The notes under the pieces are model-generated. The model was not told the DNA's origin and searched no databases. It was given only the letters and a program-made list of their open reading frames with translations. A DNA stretch of 64,000 nucleotides from Thermoguttaceae bacterium (GTDB lineage Bacteria > Planctomycetota > Planctomycetia > Pirellulales > Thermoguttaceae): NCBI GenBank assembly GCA_029975295.1, contig JARKPK010000189.1:1-64000 (forward strand). Direction: 5' to 3'. A program made the translations under genes and the position numbers. Position 1 is the stretch's first letter; the number at the start of each line of letters is the position of its first letter. This document shows, one piece after another, positions 1-8,261 of this stretch.

Positions 1-2829
1 GGGGTTATAGACCAGCGCCGTGGGCGAGATAGCCCCGCCGGGCAACCGCGGATCACTGCCGTCGAGCGTGTAGTAGATCACCCCCGAGCCGGAAAGCGTG
101 AGCGGATAGCCGTACTCCACCTGCCCGCCATGCCGGCTGAACACGGGGGCGTTGATCGAGGGGAACCAACCATCGGAGCGGTAGCGGTTGACGATATTCG
201 TCGTTCGCACGGGAAAATAGGTGTTCAGCAAACGGTTGCGTTCCGTCACCCAGTGCGTATCGCGATGATAAAGATCGGCCGCGCCGCGCACATGAATATC
301 GCGACGATAGGTGCCCCAACGGGCGCTTTCGGCGATGATGGCGACGTCGAGTTCCTGCGCCCGTTGTTGATACAAAGCGGCTGTTACCGCAGGCGTCAGC
401 GCGCCGTCGGGGGCTACTAGGTGTTTTTGCACCCGATCGGCGAACCGCATGCGGAATTCGGGAATCTGTTGCAACGAAGCCAACAGCCCGATCGGGTCGG
501 AAGAGGGCGAATTGGGGCTGGTGTTGGCGACATCTTCGAGAATCCGCTCCGTATCCCAGAAGTAGAACCGCCACGGCAGGTTGTTCGGGCCGCCGCCGGC
601 AGCACGCCAGTTGCCATTCACCTTCAGGTCGAGATTGCCGGCGTAGCGGTGAAGGATGGTGAAGTCGATGAAGTTATCGACATCGAGCACTTGTTGAATG
701 GCCCCCCAATCCTGCGAAGCGACCACGGCCTTCATGTTGTTCCACGAGGTCAATGTGCCGTCGGTCAGTTGACCGCCATTGATGGCATCAACCTGCGAGG
801 CATCGACCCCATGATACGCTGCGTAGTGCGAGGCCTCTTGCATCTCCTGAATCATGAAGACGCCCCAATAGAGGCCATTGACATAGACGTGAACAAACCG
901 CCCGCGTCCGGCGTCTTCATAGCCCATGGCCAGGAAGGCATCGCGGGCCCATTGGTCGTGAATCAATTGCCCCCGCGTTCGCTGGTCGGGATACCAGTGA
1001 ATCCATGTGTTGTTGTAACCGGCGCGGAGTTGTAGGGCGTCGAAGCTGGTGACCGGCGAGCCGGGAAAGAGCGGGTAGTTGAGGTTGCCTGTGCCGTATT
1101 CGGCGCGGAACCTGAGGCTCATGGATTGCTTCGGGCTATTGCTCGGCTCGCGGCTGGCGCTGCCCTGAATCCGCAGGCCGGCGTCGATCTGGAATGCCGT
1201 TGAGCCGTCAGGAAGAATCAGCTCGGCAGAGGTCTCGCGTTCCCATGCAGAACCGCTTTGCAGCGGGTTCATGTAGATGCCGTTGGGGCCGAAGAAGTCG
1301 TCAAACGGCAGCACCAGCGACAATGTGGGCAATGCCGTCAGGCTGTCGAGCATCCGGTCGGCGTAAACAGGATTGTCAACGATCTCGGGCGTCATGCCGT
1401 ACCACAACGGGATGCCGCTGCGCGAGGTCGGGTAGCCCGCCGGCCGAGTCTGATGGAGCACGTCGTTTAGAAAAATGTACGTGTGCGTTTCGACGTCGCT
1501 GGCCAAGTAGCCAGGCTTGAAAGCCGCAAAACGCAACATGCCCGTCGTGCTGATCGCAATCGGCGACCCGGTGTAACTCATACCGTTGGTTGCGGTGGGT
1601 TTGCTTCCGTCGAGCGTGTAGCGGATTTGTGCGCCGGGCGTGGCCACACTGAGGGTTACGCTTAGCGGTTGGTCGTAGAATCCCCGCGGGACGCTCACCG
1701 TCGGCGTCGCCACCGTGCCCAGCGCACCGGGCACATTGGCGGCCCCGGGCGTGGGAGTGGTGAAGTACTGCGTTTCGCCCAGAACTACCGCCTGACCGCG
1801 GAGCGTGGGCAACACGAGCATTTCGCTCGTGTCGCCCTCGGCCACCAGGGCATGAACGGCCAGCACGTTGACGCCAGCACGGAGCAAGTGCCGATACGGC
1901 GTCAGGTCGATCGTTTCTACGATCAGCCCGTCGTGGACGGCCGTGGCGAAGGAATCGAACTGCGGTGAGGCCGGGGCGTTGCGCTCGACGATTTTCTGCC
2001 CGTTGAGGTAGATCACGCAGCCGTCGTCGTACTGAAGCTGCATTTCCAACTTCAGATAATGCGGCACTTCCGGCAAATCGAAGGCGACGCGGACATAGGC
2101 CGAGCTGCTTTGCCCGGGCATCAGCCCGCTCAGGTCGCTGCCGATCAACGGGCCATAGCCGCTGCCCGGCGTGCCGAGGTCGTATCCCACGCCGTTGAGC
2201 CCCAGCAGCCATGCGGAGTCGTCGAACTCGGGCTGCGTCCAAGCGGTGCCCAGGCTGCCGTCGGTGGGCACAAGCACGGTAACGATCGAATCGGCAACGA
2301 TCAGCTCCTGCCAAGAGAGCGTCGCGTCGAGAATGCCGTAGGATATGTTGTCGAGCTGCCCGGGAAACTTCGGCGAGTAGCTATGGGCGATCGTAACGCC
2401 GTCGGGCATGACCAACGCCAAGAATTCGCCGTCTCCGTCGAGCTTGAAGTTCGTGTGCAGCGGAGCGGCTAGGTTCGTCAGATTCCGGCCCGAGGCCCAC
2501 ACCACCAAGTTGCTGCCGGGTGGAAGAACCAGATCGTTGCCGGACGTTGGATCAGGAAACTGCCATTGCGTGAGATTCGACGCTTTATCGGTCAGATACC
2601 AGCCGTCGAGCACGATCGGTGCATCGGTCGGGTTACGGATCTCGATCCAATCGGAATACTCGTTGTAATTGTCGCGGATGAACGATTTGTTCAACGCCAT
2701 GAACTCGCTGATGATCAGCGACGCGGCGTCGAGCATCTGACGCGGCTCGAGCGACTCGAAACACGGCTTCCGCCGCCATCGACCTTGGCGGTGATGGGCT
2801 GCAATCGATGGTGCATGCTGCTGCCGCAT
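1..2829 (-). CDS. Secreted CotH/lamin-tail multidomain protein (C terminus outside window)
   Basis: Open frame of 943 codons running off the left edge, so the C terminus is missing. The ATG at 2829 was chosen because the N terminus reads basic residues followed by FESLEPRQMLDA (residues 24-35), the LEPR signature at the start of many planctomycete secreted proteins. Domains seen: lamin-tail domain about 34-167 (NEYSDWIEIRN, LDGWYLTD); a galactose-binding-like beta domain about 175-330; a chitobiase/FN3-associated domain about 369-414 (IRYTLDGSKPT); a CotH-like region about 510-827 (RFVHVYVNGLYWGVFMIQEM, FYFWDTERI); and a second TLDGSDPR domain near 894-943. Known CotH proteins include spore-coat protein kinases; that activity here is inference. 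Large size and surface domains suggest a cell-envelope or matrix role. Confidence 0.85.
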   Translation of the reverse strand, partial: MRQQHAPSIAAHHRQGRWRRKPCFESLEPRQMLDAASLIISEFMALNKSFIRDNYNEYSDWIEIRNPTDAPIVLDGWYLTDKASNLTQWQFPDPTSGNDLVLPPGSNLVVWASGRNLTNLAAPLHTNFKLDGDGEFLALVMPDGVTIAHSYSPKFPGQLDNISYGILDATLSWQELIVADSIVTVLVPTDGSLGTAWTQPEFDDSAWLLGLNGVGYDLGTPGSGYGPLIGSDLSGLMPGQSSSAYVRVAFDLPEVPHYLKLEMQLQYDDGCVIYLNGQKIVERNAPASPQFDSFATAVHDGLIVETIDLTPYRHLLRAGVNVLAVHALVAEGDTSEMLVLPTLRGQAVVLGETQYFTTPTPGAANVPGALGTVATPTVSVPRGFYDQPLSVTLSVATPGAQIRYTLDGSKPTATNGMSYTGSPIAISTTGMLRFAAFKPGYLASDVETHTYIFLNDVLHQTRPAGYPTSRSGIPLWYGMTPEIVDNPVYADRMLDSLTALPTLSLVLPFDDFFGPNGIYMNPLQSGSAWERETSAELILPDGSTAFQIDAGLRIQGSASREPSNSPKQSMSLRFRAEYGTGNLNYPLFPGSPVTSFDALQLRAGYNNTWIHWYPDQRTRGQLIHDQWARDAFLAMGYEDAGRGRFVHVYVNGLYWGVFMIQEMQEASHYAAYHGVDASQVDAINGGQLTDGTLTSWNNMKAVVASQDWGAIQQVLDVDNFIDFTILHRYAGNLDLKVNGNWRAAGGGPNNLPWRFYFWDTERILEDVANTSPNSPSSDPIGLLASLQQIPEFRMRFADRVQKHLVAPDGALTPAVTAALYQQRAQELDVAIIAESARWGTYRRDIHVRGAADLYHRDTHWVTERNRLLNTYFPVRTTNIVNRYRSDGWFPSINAPVFSRHGGQVEYGYPLTLSGSGVIYYTLDGSDPRLPGGAISPTALVYNP

Positions 2830-3752
2830 GGATGTCCGCTCTCTCGTGTTCCGTAGTTGTGGTGTTCGCGGTGGCCTCGCGGCTCGGCGGCTTTGTTGAC
2901 TCTCAGGCCGGGCACGGCCGACTCGCGGCATCACTTGTTCCGCCGAATCAGCCTCCAACCGGCCGACCTCGCTGCATTGCCTTCTCCGGCGATAATGGCC
3001 GAGGGTCGAACACGACGGACTGCTCCGGAAAGCCATTCACAATCGCCGAAGCCGCGCACGCCCGGTCAACAATCGATAAGCGACCGCTTTGCCCGACGCA
3101 CTATTGCCGAGCGCGCAGCCCCTACCCCACCAGATCGCCCATCGGCCCGCCCGAGCAACGCAACCGGCCAGACTTCCGGGAAACGGCCTCGCCACAAAAA
3201 CCTTCCGCGGCCGTGGGCATTCGGCCCCTTCGGAAGAATTCGGTCTCCACCGAAGACCAGCGATGGCATTGCCGCCCGGACGACCCGCACAACGCGCAAA
3301 CTTGATTGTAACGAAAGACGAATAATCGTGCGCGTATTTCTGCCTGCCTGCGCTGTAATTTGCCGTGAATACTGGGGGCAGGGCAGATTTGTATCTCCTG
3401 TCGAGGCCAAAACCCGCTGCCCATCGGCTGCCCGCGCCGCAGGCCGCCCCCCGTTGTAGCGAGGTGCCTTCAAAGCAGCATTCCGCCGCCATCCTTCAGA
3501 GTCCGCCAGTCCTGGGCCATCGCATACGACCAAATCGCCTGCCACTGCCGGGCAAGCCGGCAGTGGCACCCAATCGACCAATGCTGTCCTGCCGAAAGTG
3601 ACGTACGTTTCCGCCCTCTTGTGCCTTACGGCACCCCGATAGCCGAGCCATCGCGGCGGTTCAATGCATCAAGCGGGCGAAGTCATAGCAGGCTAAGGCT
3701 ATCGCAGGCGCTCAGCGAATCCTGGGGCAATTGCACCGGGGTTGACGCGCGG
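2830..3752. other. Intergenic region, no supported gene
   Basis: About 0.9 kb between the CotH-type gene and nikO. Open frames occur on both strands but none has a recognisable domain, a ribosome-binding site or typical codon use. The only structure seen is the two-hairpin repeat at 3541-3657, listed separately, and the 22-bp array that starts at 3753. Confidence 0.6.
3541..3657. repeat. Dispersed two-hairpin repeat, copy 1
   Basis: Starts with an 11-bp perfect stem (3541-3551 with 3557-3567, GCCACTGCCGG and its complement) closed by the loop GCAAG, followed by a GTGCC/GGCAC hairpin at 3621-3634. A related copy lies at 25514-25635 with the same order of elements: hairpin, CACCC, a variable spacer of about 45-50 bases, then TTCCGCCCT and TTGTGCCTT. 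Too short for a gene. It resembles REP-like or mobile hairpin elements; function unknown. Confidence 0.7.
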
Positions 3753-3862
3753 GCGATCGCAACGAAACACCATTTGTCCGAGAGTGAATTACCGCTTGTC
3801 CGAGAGTGAACTACCGCTGGCTCAATAGTCGATCACCACTTGTTCCGTAGTGAACTACCAGC
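3753..3862 (-). repeat. 22-bp tandem array overlapping the nikO stop codon
   Basis: Five degenerate 22-bp units (3753-3774, 3775-3796, 3797-3818, 3819-3840, 3841-3862). Units 3775-3796 and 3797-3818 differ at one base; the others are strongly diverged. Read on the minus strand, the rightmost unit contains the nikO stop codon (TAG, 3857-3855) at unit positions 6-8. The same positions read TGA, TAG, TAA and TGT in the next four units. A period of 22 puts the successive stops in frames 0, 1, 2 and 0. Confidence 0.8.
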
Positions 3863-4520
3863 CGCCTAACGCGGCAATCCGTCCCTGTTGCAGTTGCCAG
3901 CGGCGCTGGGTGACGGCGGCGAGAAACGCTCGGTCGTGGGCGGCGACGATCATCGTTTGCGGCAAGCGGTTGAGCAAGTCGGCAAGTCGGGCCACGGCGG
4001 CCTCGTCGAGTCCGGCGGCCGGCTCGTCGAGCAGCAGCACGTCGGGCCGCATGGCCAGCACTCCGGCCAAGGCCACCAGCCGTTTTTCGCCGCCCGAGAG
4101 CTTATGGGTCACACGTTCTTCGTAGCCCGAAAGGCCCAGTTCGGCCAGCGTTTCGGCGACGATGCGTTCCACTTCGTCGCGCGATTTGCCGAGGTTGAAT
4201 GGGCCGAACGCGACATCTTCGGCCACGGTGGGACAGAACAGTTGATCGTCGGCGTCTTGAAAGAGCAGTCCGGCGCGGCAGCGGACTTCGTAGAAGTCGG
4301 CCTCGCTGGTCCGATCGCGTCCGAAGGCCCAAATGCTTCCTTCTGTCGGCCGAAGCAGCCCAACGGTCAGCTTCAGCAGAGTGCTTTTTCCGCTGCCGTT
4401 GTCGCCGCACAGCGCGACGCGGTCGCCCCGGGCCAACGAGCAACTGCATCCGTCGAGCACTGGGCGTCGCGGATCGTAGGCGAAGCGGATATCGTTGAAT
4501 CGGAGCAATGCGTCGGTCAT
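3855..4520 (-). CDS. nikO: Nickel ECF transporter ATPase NikO
   Basis: 221-residue ABC ATPase that would energise nickel uptake on the cytoplasmic face of the NikMLQ membrane complex. Walker A GDNGSGKST at 39-47, Q-loop LLFQDADDQ with Q88, signature LSGGEKR 141-147, Walker B VLLLDE 161-166 and switch His195. The ECF-type signature and short length fit the CbiO/NikO branch. It is the last gene of nikKMLQO, 63 bp after nikQ. The final codons run into a 22-bp tandem repeat. Nickel rather than cobalt is inferred from the NikK/NikL partners and the NikR-like operator. Confidence 0.93.
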   Translation of the reverse strand: MTDALLRFNDIRFAYDPRRPVLDGCSCSLARGDRVALCGDNGSGKSTLLKLTVGLLRPTEGSIWAFGRDRTSEADFYEVRCRAGLLFQDADDQLFCPTVAEDVAFGPFNLGKSRDEVERIVAETLAELGLSGYEERVTHKLSGGEKRLVALAGVLAMRPDVLLLDEPAAGLDEAAVARLADLLNRLPQTMIVAAHDRAFLAAVTQRRWQLQQGRIAALGGW

Positions 4521-4583
4521 TGTCGGTTGAAGGATGGCGGAAGGCCGGTGGAAAACCTCGCCCCGGCGCGCCCGCCGGGCCGC

Positions 4584-5357
4584 TCAAAGCGCCTGCAATT
4601 CGAGGGCGATCATCAGGCCCAGGCAGATGGCCATTCCGAGGGCCAGGGGGATGTCTCGCCGGGAAAGGGTGAAGTGGTCGAGCAAGTAGAATCGTCCGCG
4701 GAAGCCGCGGCATTTCATGGCGTCTTCAATGCGTTCCGATCGTTCCAGCGCGCGAATCAGCATCATGCCGGCCAAGTATCCGAGGCTGCGGTAGGTGTGG
4801 CGATTCGGTCGGGCGCGGAAGCCGCGCACCTTCATGGCCGCACGAAGTCGGCGATACTCGTCGGCAAGCACCTCGACATAGCGCACGGTGAAGAGGAACA
4901 GGTGCGAAAGTTTGGCCGGCACGCGCAAGTGATCGAGTCCGTGCCCGAGCGTGACCGGGGGCATCGACCCGATAAGGGCCATGACCGCCAGTACGATGGT
5001 GTTTCCCTTCATTGCCGTGGCCGCCCCGATTCGCAGACCGTCGAACGACAACGAGACTGGGCCGACCGCATTCCACCGCGGCGGATCGCCCGAAAGGGCA
5101 AGCACGAGCGTCATTGCAGCGAAGACGCCATTGAGTGCGGCCATCCTGCGAATGGCCGTTGCCGCAGCGATGTTGCTTAGCAACAAGCATGCGATTGCCG
5201 CCAGCAGCCCGACGGCCAGCGACTCCCAACGGCTGGCCCAAACCGCGGCCGCGGACAGCCCGATCGCCGTGATGATCCGCACGCGCGGATCGACGCCGTC
5301 GAGCGGGCTGTCGAAGATTTTGGGGGCGGTCGGGGCGGCGCCGACGGGGCGGTTCAT
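4584..5357 (-). CDS. nikQ: Nickel ECF transporter transmembrane protein NikQ
   Basis: 257 residues, CbiQ/NikQ family: the scaffold T-component that couples the ATPase NikO to the substrate-binding NikM. It shows hydrophobic segments near 30-65, 80-100, 115-140 and at the C terminus, and the coupling-helix region with paired short motifs AAMKVRGFRARP and DAMKCRGFRGRF, characteristic of CbiQ. The ATG at 5357 overlaps the nikL stop by four bases (ATGA), supporting translational coupling. Longer upstream open sequence in this frame is a shadow of nikL. Confidence 0.93.
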   Translation of the reverse strand: MNRPVGAAPTAPKIFDSPLDGVDPRVRIITAIGLSAAAVWASRWESLAVGLLAAIACLLLSNIAAATAIRRMAALNGVFAAMTLVLALSGDPPRWNAVGPVSLSFDGLRIGAATAMKGNTIVLAVMALIGSMPPVTLGHGLDHLRVPAKLSHLFLFTVRYVEVLADEYRRLRAAMKVRGFRARPNRHTYRSLGYLAGMMLIRALERSERIEDAMKCRGFRGRFYLLDHFTLSRRDIPLALGMAICLGLMIALELQAL

Positions 5358-6160
5358 CGGGCAGACCCTTGAGACGGTCGTCGGGCCATCAAATAGAAGG
5401 CAATTCCCGCGGCGCCGAGGATGTACCCGACGCCGCCGAGCAGGTCGCGCCAGCGAACGGCCGTTTCCATCCGTTCCAGCCGCTCGCGGATGTCGTCGAG
5501 TTGGGCGGCGATTGAGGCCGCCGACTGATCGCGGCCGAGCGGTTGCCCGGGCGCACCGGCGGCCCGCGGCGAACTGTCTGACGGCAGCGCACGCGATGGA
5601 TTTGGTTCCGGCGGCGAGTCGCTCTTGACCGCTGATGGCGGATCGACGGCTGCGGCGGGCTCGCCCTCGACTGAAGGCTTGGCCGGCGCAGCGGGCTGCG
5701 GCGGGGCGGGCGAAGCGGCCGGCCCCGGCAAGTCGGGCGGAAGCTGCGCTCGGCGGACCAGGGCGGGCCGTCGCGTCGCGTGGCCGTCGTCTAGCTCGGC
5801 CGAAAGCAAATGATCGCAGCCCGTCTTGGCAACAAAGACGAACTGGCCGTCGGCGTCGGTCGTCGTTTCGCCCAGCGAGTTGCCTAGAGGATCGGTTGCG
5901 CGCACCGCAACGCCTTGTGCCGCCGCCCCGCCTTTGAAGTAAACGCGGCCGTGGATGGCGGCGCCCTCGACGCGTTGCACAAAGATGTTCATTTCGTGCG
6001 CGGCGGCGATGGACGCAAACACGGCCATGATTAGCGCGGCCGCGAGGGCCGCTGCGCAACGACTGGCCGAGGGCAGGCCAACCAGCCTCGTGCGACTGCC
6101 GCCGAGGGGCGCGCGGCCGGTCGGGGAAAACAATTTCTCGATGACGGCGAGATCAGCCAT
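5354..6160 (-). CDS. nikL: Nickel transporter accessory protein NikL
   Basis: 268 residues. An N-terminal membrane segment (about 35-53) is followed by a carboxypeptidase-regulatory-like beta domain (HGRVYFKGGAAAQGVAVRAT, TTTDADGQFVF), a long Pro/Ala-rich linker (about 130-215), a short coiled coil and a C-terminal membrane helix (about 243-260) ending in RRPSQGSAR. This architecture matches NikL of NikKMLQO systems, which replaces the small NikN/CbiN subunit. Its start overlaps the nikM stop by eight bases. The extracytoplasmic domain may deliver or gate metal; this is inference. Confidence 0.85.
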   Translation of the reverse strand: MADLAVIEKLFSPTGRAPLGGSRTRLVGLPSASRCAAALAAALIMAVFASIAAAHEMNIFVQRVEGAAIHGRVYFKGGAAAQGVAVRATDPLGNSLGETTTDADGQFVFVAKTGCDHLLSAELDDGHATRRPALVRRAQLPPDLPGPAASPAPPQPAAPAKPSVEGEPAAAVDPPSAVKSDSPPEPNPSRALPSDSSPRAAGAPGQPLGRDQSAASIAAQLDDIRERLERMETAVRWRDLLGGVGYILGAAGIAFYLMARRPSQGSAR

Positions 6161-6803
6161 CGCTCAGCTCCGTGCAACTGGCGGGCCGAAGTGCCCCGAG
6201 AAGATCGGGCCGAACCTGTCGCACCAGCGCCATCACCGAGGCCGTAACCAATCCTTCGGCTATGGCCAGCGGCAGATGGGCCGCGGCCATCGCCGCCCCG
6301 AACCAAGCGAACTGCTTGCCGGCCAAGAAGAGGCATAGGCCGTTGCCCAACCCCGCCAATGCGACTGCGGCAGCCCCGGCGAAGAACCCCCAAACGGGCA
6401 CAGCCGAGCGCGGCGCGCGGCCGAGCGGACCGCGGAAGATCATGCCGCACGCCACGGCCGGGGCGGCCATGATTAGGGTGTTCACCCCCAAGACGATCGG
6501 GCCGCCTAAACCGAAAAGCGCAGCCTGAAGGACGAGCCCGGCCAGTACGGCCGGAAAGGCGGCCCAGCCGAGGATCACGCCCATCAGCCCGGTGAGGGTC
6601 AGGTGTTCGGCCGTAACGCCCAAGGGAAGATGGATCGATGAAACGACGAAAAAAGCGGCCGAAAGAACGGCCACTCGGGGAATCTGCTCGGCGTCGATGC
6701 GGCGCAGCCCGAGGGCCGTTCCCACGGCGGTTGCGCCCCAGCCAACGGCCAGGATTTCTCGCCCGTAGGGCGCCGCGGACAGAACGCCTTCATAGATGTG
6801 CAT
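6153..6803 (-). CDS. nikM: Nickel ECF transporter substrate-binding subunit NikM
   Basis: 216 residues, CbiM/NikM family integral membrane S-component that captures the metal ion. The ATG at 6803 was chosen because it gives MHIYEG. The family starts MHI(P/M)(D/E)G, and the free N terminus and His2 are known metal ligands; a longer upstream extension would bury them. Further family motif: VSSIHLPLGVTAEHLTLTG with conserved histidines. Six to seven hydrophobic segments. Lies between nikK and nikL and overlaps nikL by eight bases. Confidence 0.93.
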   Translation of the reverse strand: MHIYEGVLSAAPYGREILAVGWGATAVGTALGLRRIDAEQIPRVAVLSAAFFVVSSIHLPLGVTAEHLTLTGLMGVILGWAAFPAVLAGLVLQAALFGLGGPIVLGVNTLIMAAPAVACGMIFRGPLGRAPRSAVPVWGFFAGAAAVALAGLGNGLCLFLAGKQFAWFGAAMAAAHLPLAIAEGLVTASVMALVRQVRPDLLGALRPASCTELSDG

Positions 6804-6996
6804 CGTTTGATGACGCTTTCCGATCGTGCGGCCCCGGGCCGCATTCGGCTCATAACAGCCGGAGAATCGTCGCACAGTCCGTCGATCTGCCAATCAATCT
6901 GCCAAGCCGCGGATCGCTGCGAGCGATCGTGCGGCGGTCGCCCGGCGATCTCGCGCAAGTCTTATGCCGCGGCGCGGGGTCGCGGCCCGAATCTCT

Positions 6997-7794
6997 TTAG
7001 GGTTGGGCAGCGGTCATATCCACGGTTCTGACCCAAATCAGGCCGCCCAATTCGACCGCCGCCGGTTGACCTTGCGGATCGGGCAACGGCTTTTCGCCAT
7101 CGACCAGCGCGGCGAATCCCCACCAGCCCGCCCGCGGCATCGTGTAGGAAAAAACCCCGTTGGCGTCGGCCTTGATCACTTGCGTGCTGAACGCGTCGTT
7201 GGGCAAGGCGACTTTCTTGCCCGCGTTGTAGTATTCCACTTCGACCGTGGCGAAGGGCACCGGTTTGCCGTTGTGGCGGACGATGCCGCGAAACGTGTTG
7301 CCGGTCCACAGGCCGTAGGGGCGAACCAGCGGCTCGATCTCCACCGGCAGGCCGACCAATGCGTCCCAGCCTTCTTCCGCGCCGAATGCGCTGACTACGA
7401 CTTTGGTGTAATGGATGATGTATTTCTTCTCGGCCGATTCCCAGTAAGGAGCGGGTTCGATGTAGAAGACGTGGTCGCCCGGGGCGTCGAGCTTCAGCTC
7501 GGCTGTGTAGGCGGTCTTCCCTTCGCGCTTCACTTCGCGAAGGATGTCTTTCAAGTCGCGGTGTTTCCCGTCAACCAGCACGCCGAAACGCCGCGGCTGC
7601 CCCATCTCCATCACCGGACCGTCGGTCATCGGGTGGGTGAATCGCAGGTCGATGGCGATGGCGGCCTCGTCGGCGTCGGCTGCCACGTCGCGCGACGGAA
7701 TTGCCACCTGAAAATGTGCGAACAGGCTGGTAGCGGTGGCGAAGGCCGCCAGAGAGAACGCGCCGAACAGGCGCCAAGAGAAACGACGGTTCAT
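6997..7794 (-). CDS. nikK: Periplasmic nickel-system protein NikK (DUF4198)
   Basis: 265 residues with a signal peptide ([26 protein letters not shown]), then DUF4198: His27 directly after the predicted cleavage site (AHFQVAIP), [24 protein letters not shown] and a carboxypeptidase-like beta domain near the C terminus ([16 protein letters not shown]). DUF4198 proteins are the K component of NikKMLQO nickel importers and probably bind metal in the periplasm. First gene of the operon. The leader is about 180 nt from a predicted promoter with a NikR-like operator. Confidence 0.88.
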   Translation of the reverse strand: MNRRFSWRLFGAFSLAAFATATSLFAHFQVAIPSRDVAADADEAAIAIDLRFTHPMTDGPVMEMGQPRRFGVLVDGKHRDLKDILREVKREGKTAYTAELKLDAPGDHVFYIEPAPYWESAEKKYIIHYTKVVVSAFGAEEGWDALVGLPVEIEPLVRPYGLWTGNTFRGIVRHNGKPVPFATVEVEYYNAGKKVALPNDAFSTQVIKADANGVFSYTMPRAGWWGFAALVDGEKPLPDPQGQPAAVELGGLIWVRTVDMTAAQP

Positions 7795-7962
7795 AACTCT
7801 TGTGCGGTTGCCCGCCTCCTACGAATTACCCGGTGCCGTTCCGATCAGTGAAGCGGTTTGTTGGTGCAGCAAGGCTAAGCGACGGGCAACGCCCCGAAAG
7901 CTGAGCAGGGGCCGGTGCGAAAAGGCCCTGCCAATGAAACTACGCCGCGACTAAGCCTGCGC

Positions 7963-7993
7963 CGGTATTACACCGTCGCTTATTGTAACACCG
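7963..7993 (-). promoter_or_regulatory. Predicted NikR operator
   Basis: On the minus strand the sequence reads CGGTGTTAC, 13 bases, then GTAATACCG: an inverted repeat with 9-base arms and one mismatch. The known NikR site of deltaproteobacteria such as Geobacter is GTGTTAC-N13/14-GTAACAC; this site differs at one base. It covers the predicted -10 box and start site of nikKMLQO, as expected for nickel-dependent repression. No nikR gene is in the window. Confidence 0.8.
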
Positions 7994-8010
7994 CGGGGAA
8001 GGGGTGTCGA
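7982..8010 (-). promoter_or_regulatory. Promoter of nikKMLQO
   Basis: Minus strand: -35 TCGACA (8010-8005), 17-base spacer, -10 TACAAT (7987-7982), each matching the sigma-70 consensus at five of six positions. Predicted start near 7975, giving a leader of about 180 nt before nikK. The NikR-like palindrome overlaps the -10. Confidence 0.65.
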
Positions 8011-8143
8011 GTTCCGCTTTGTTGAAGCAGGTTGGGTGGATGGCGGGCTTTGTCGGGCGGGGGGCGGGGAAGGTTGATTGGGTAGCGAACCCGGTTGCAG
8101 TTCGCGCGGCCCAGCGGCTTTGGTTCGATGGCCGGCGGGCCGG

Positions 8144-8256
8144 CGCCCGCTGCGGTTGCCGCTGGGTGGCCCCGATCGCTCGGCCATCGGGGCGCCATAC
8201 GGCGCAAGAGGGCTGCGATGGCCCAGGGCCGACGGACCGACGCCCGCTGCGGTTGC
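8144..8256. repeat. Spaced 16-bp direct repeat flanking a hairpin
   Basis: CGCCCGCTGCGGTTGC occurs exactly at 8144-8159 and again at 8241-8256. Between them is an 8-bp stem (8169-8176 with 8186-8193, GCCCCGAT/ATCGGGGC). The block lies directly 3' of the regulator gene that ends at 8262, so the hairpin may act as its terminator, though no U tract follows. Confidence 0.45.
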
Positions 8257-8261
8257 GGCGG

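Noticed and set aside
2857-3601. Several overlapping open frames on both strands
   Set aside because: Arg/Pro-rich, no domain, no ribosome site, and they cross the hairpin repeat; typical of GC-rich non-coding DNA.
3753-3862. CRISPR array
   Set aside because: Units are directly tandem with no spacers, degenerate, and the last one overlaps a coding end.
4584-6059. A 491-codon minus-strand frame joining nikQ to sequence under nikL
   Set aside because: Only the last 257 codons are NikQ; the first part is an off-frame reading of nikL, and the true start overlaps the nikL stop.
7795-7995. Cobalamin riboswitch ahead of the transporter operon
   Set aside because: No B12-box or conserved core bases were found; the palindrome at 7963-7993 fits NikR instead.
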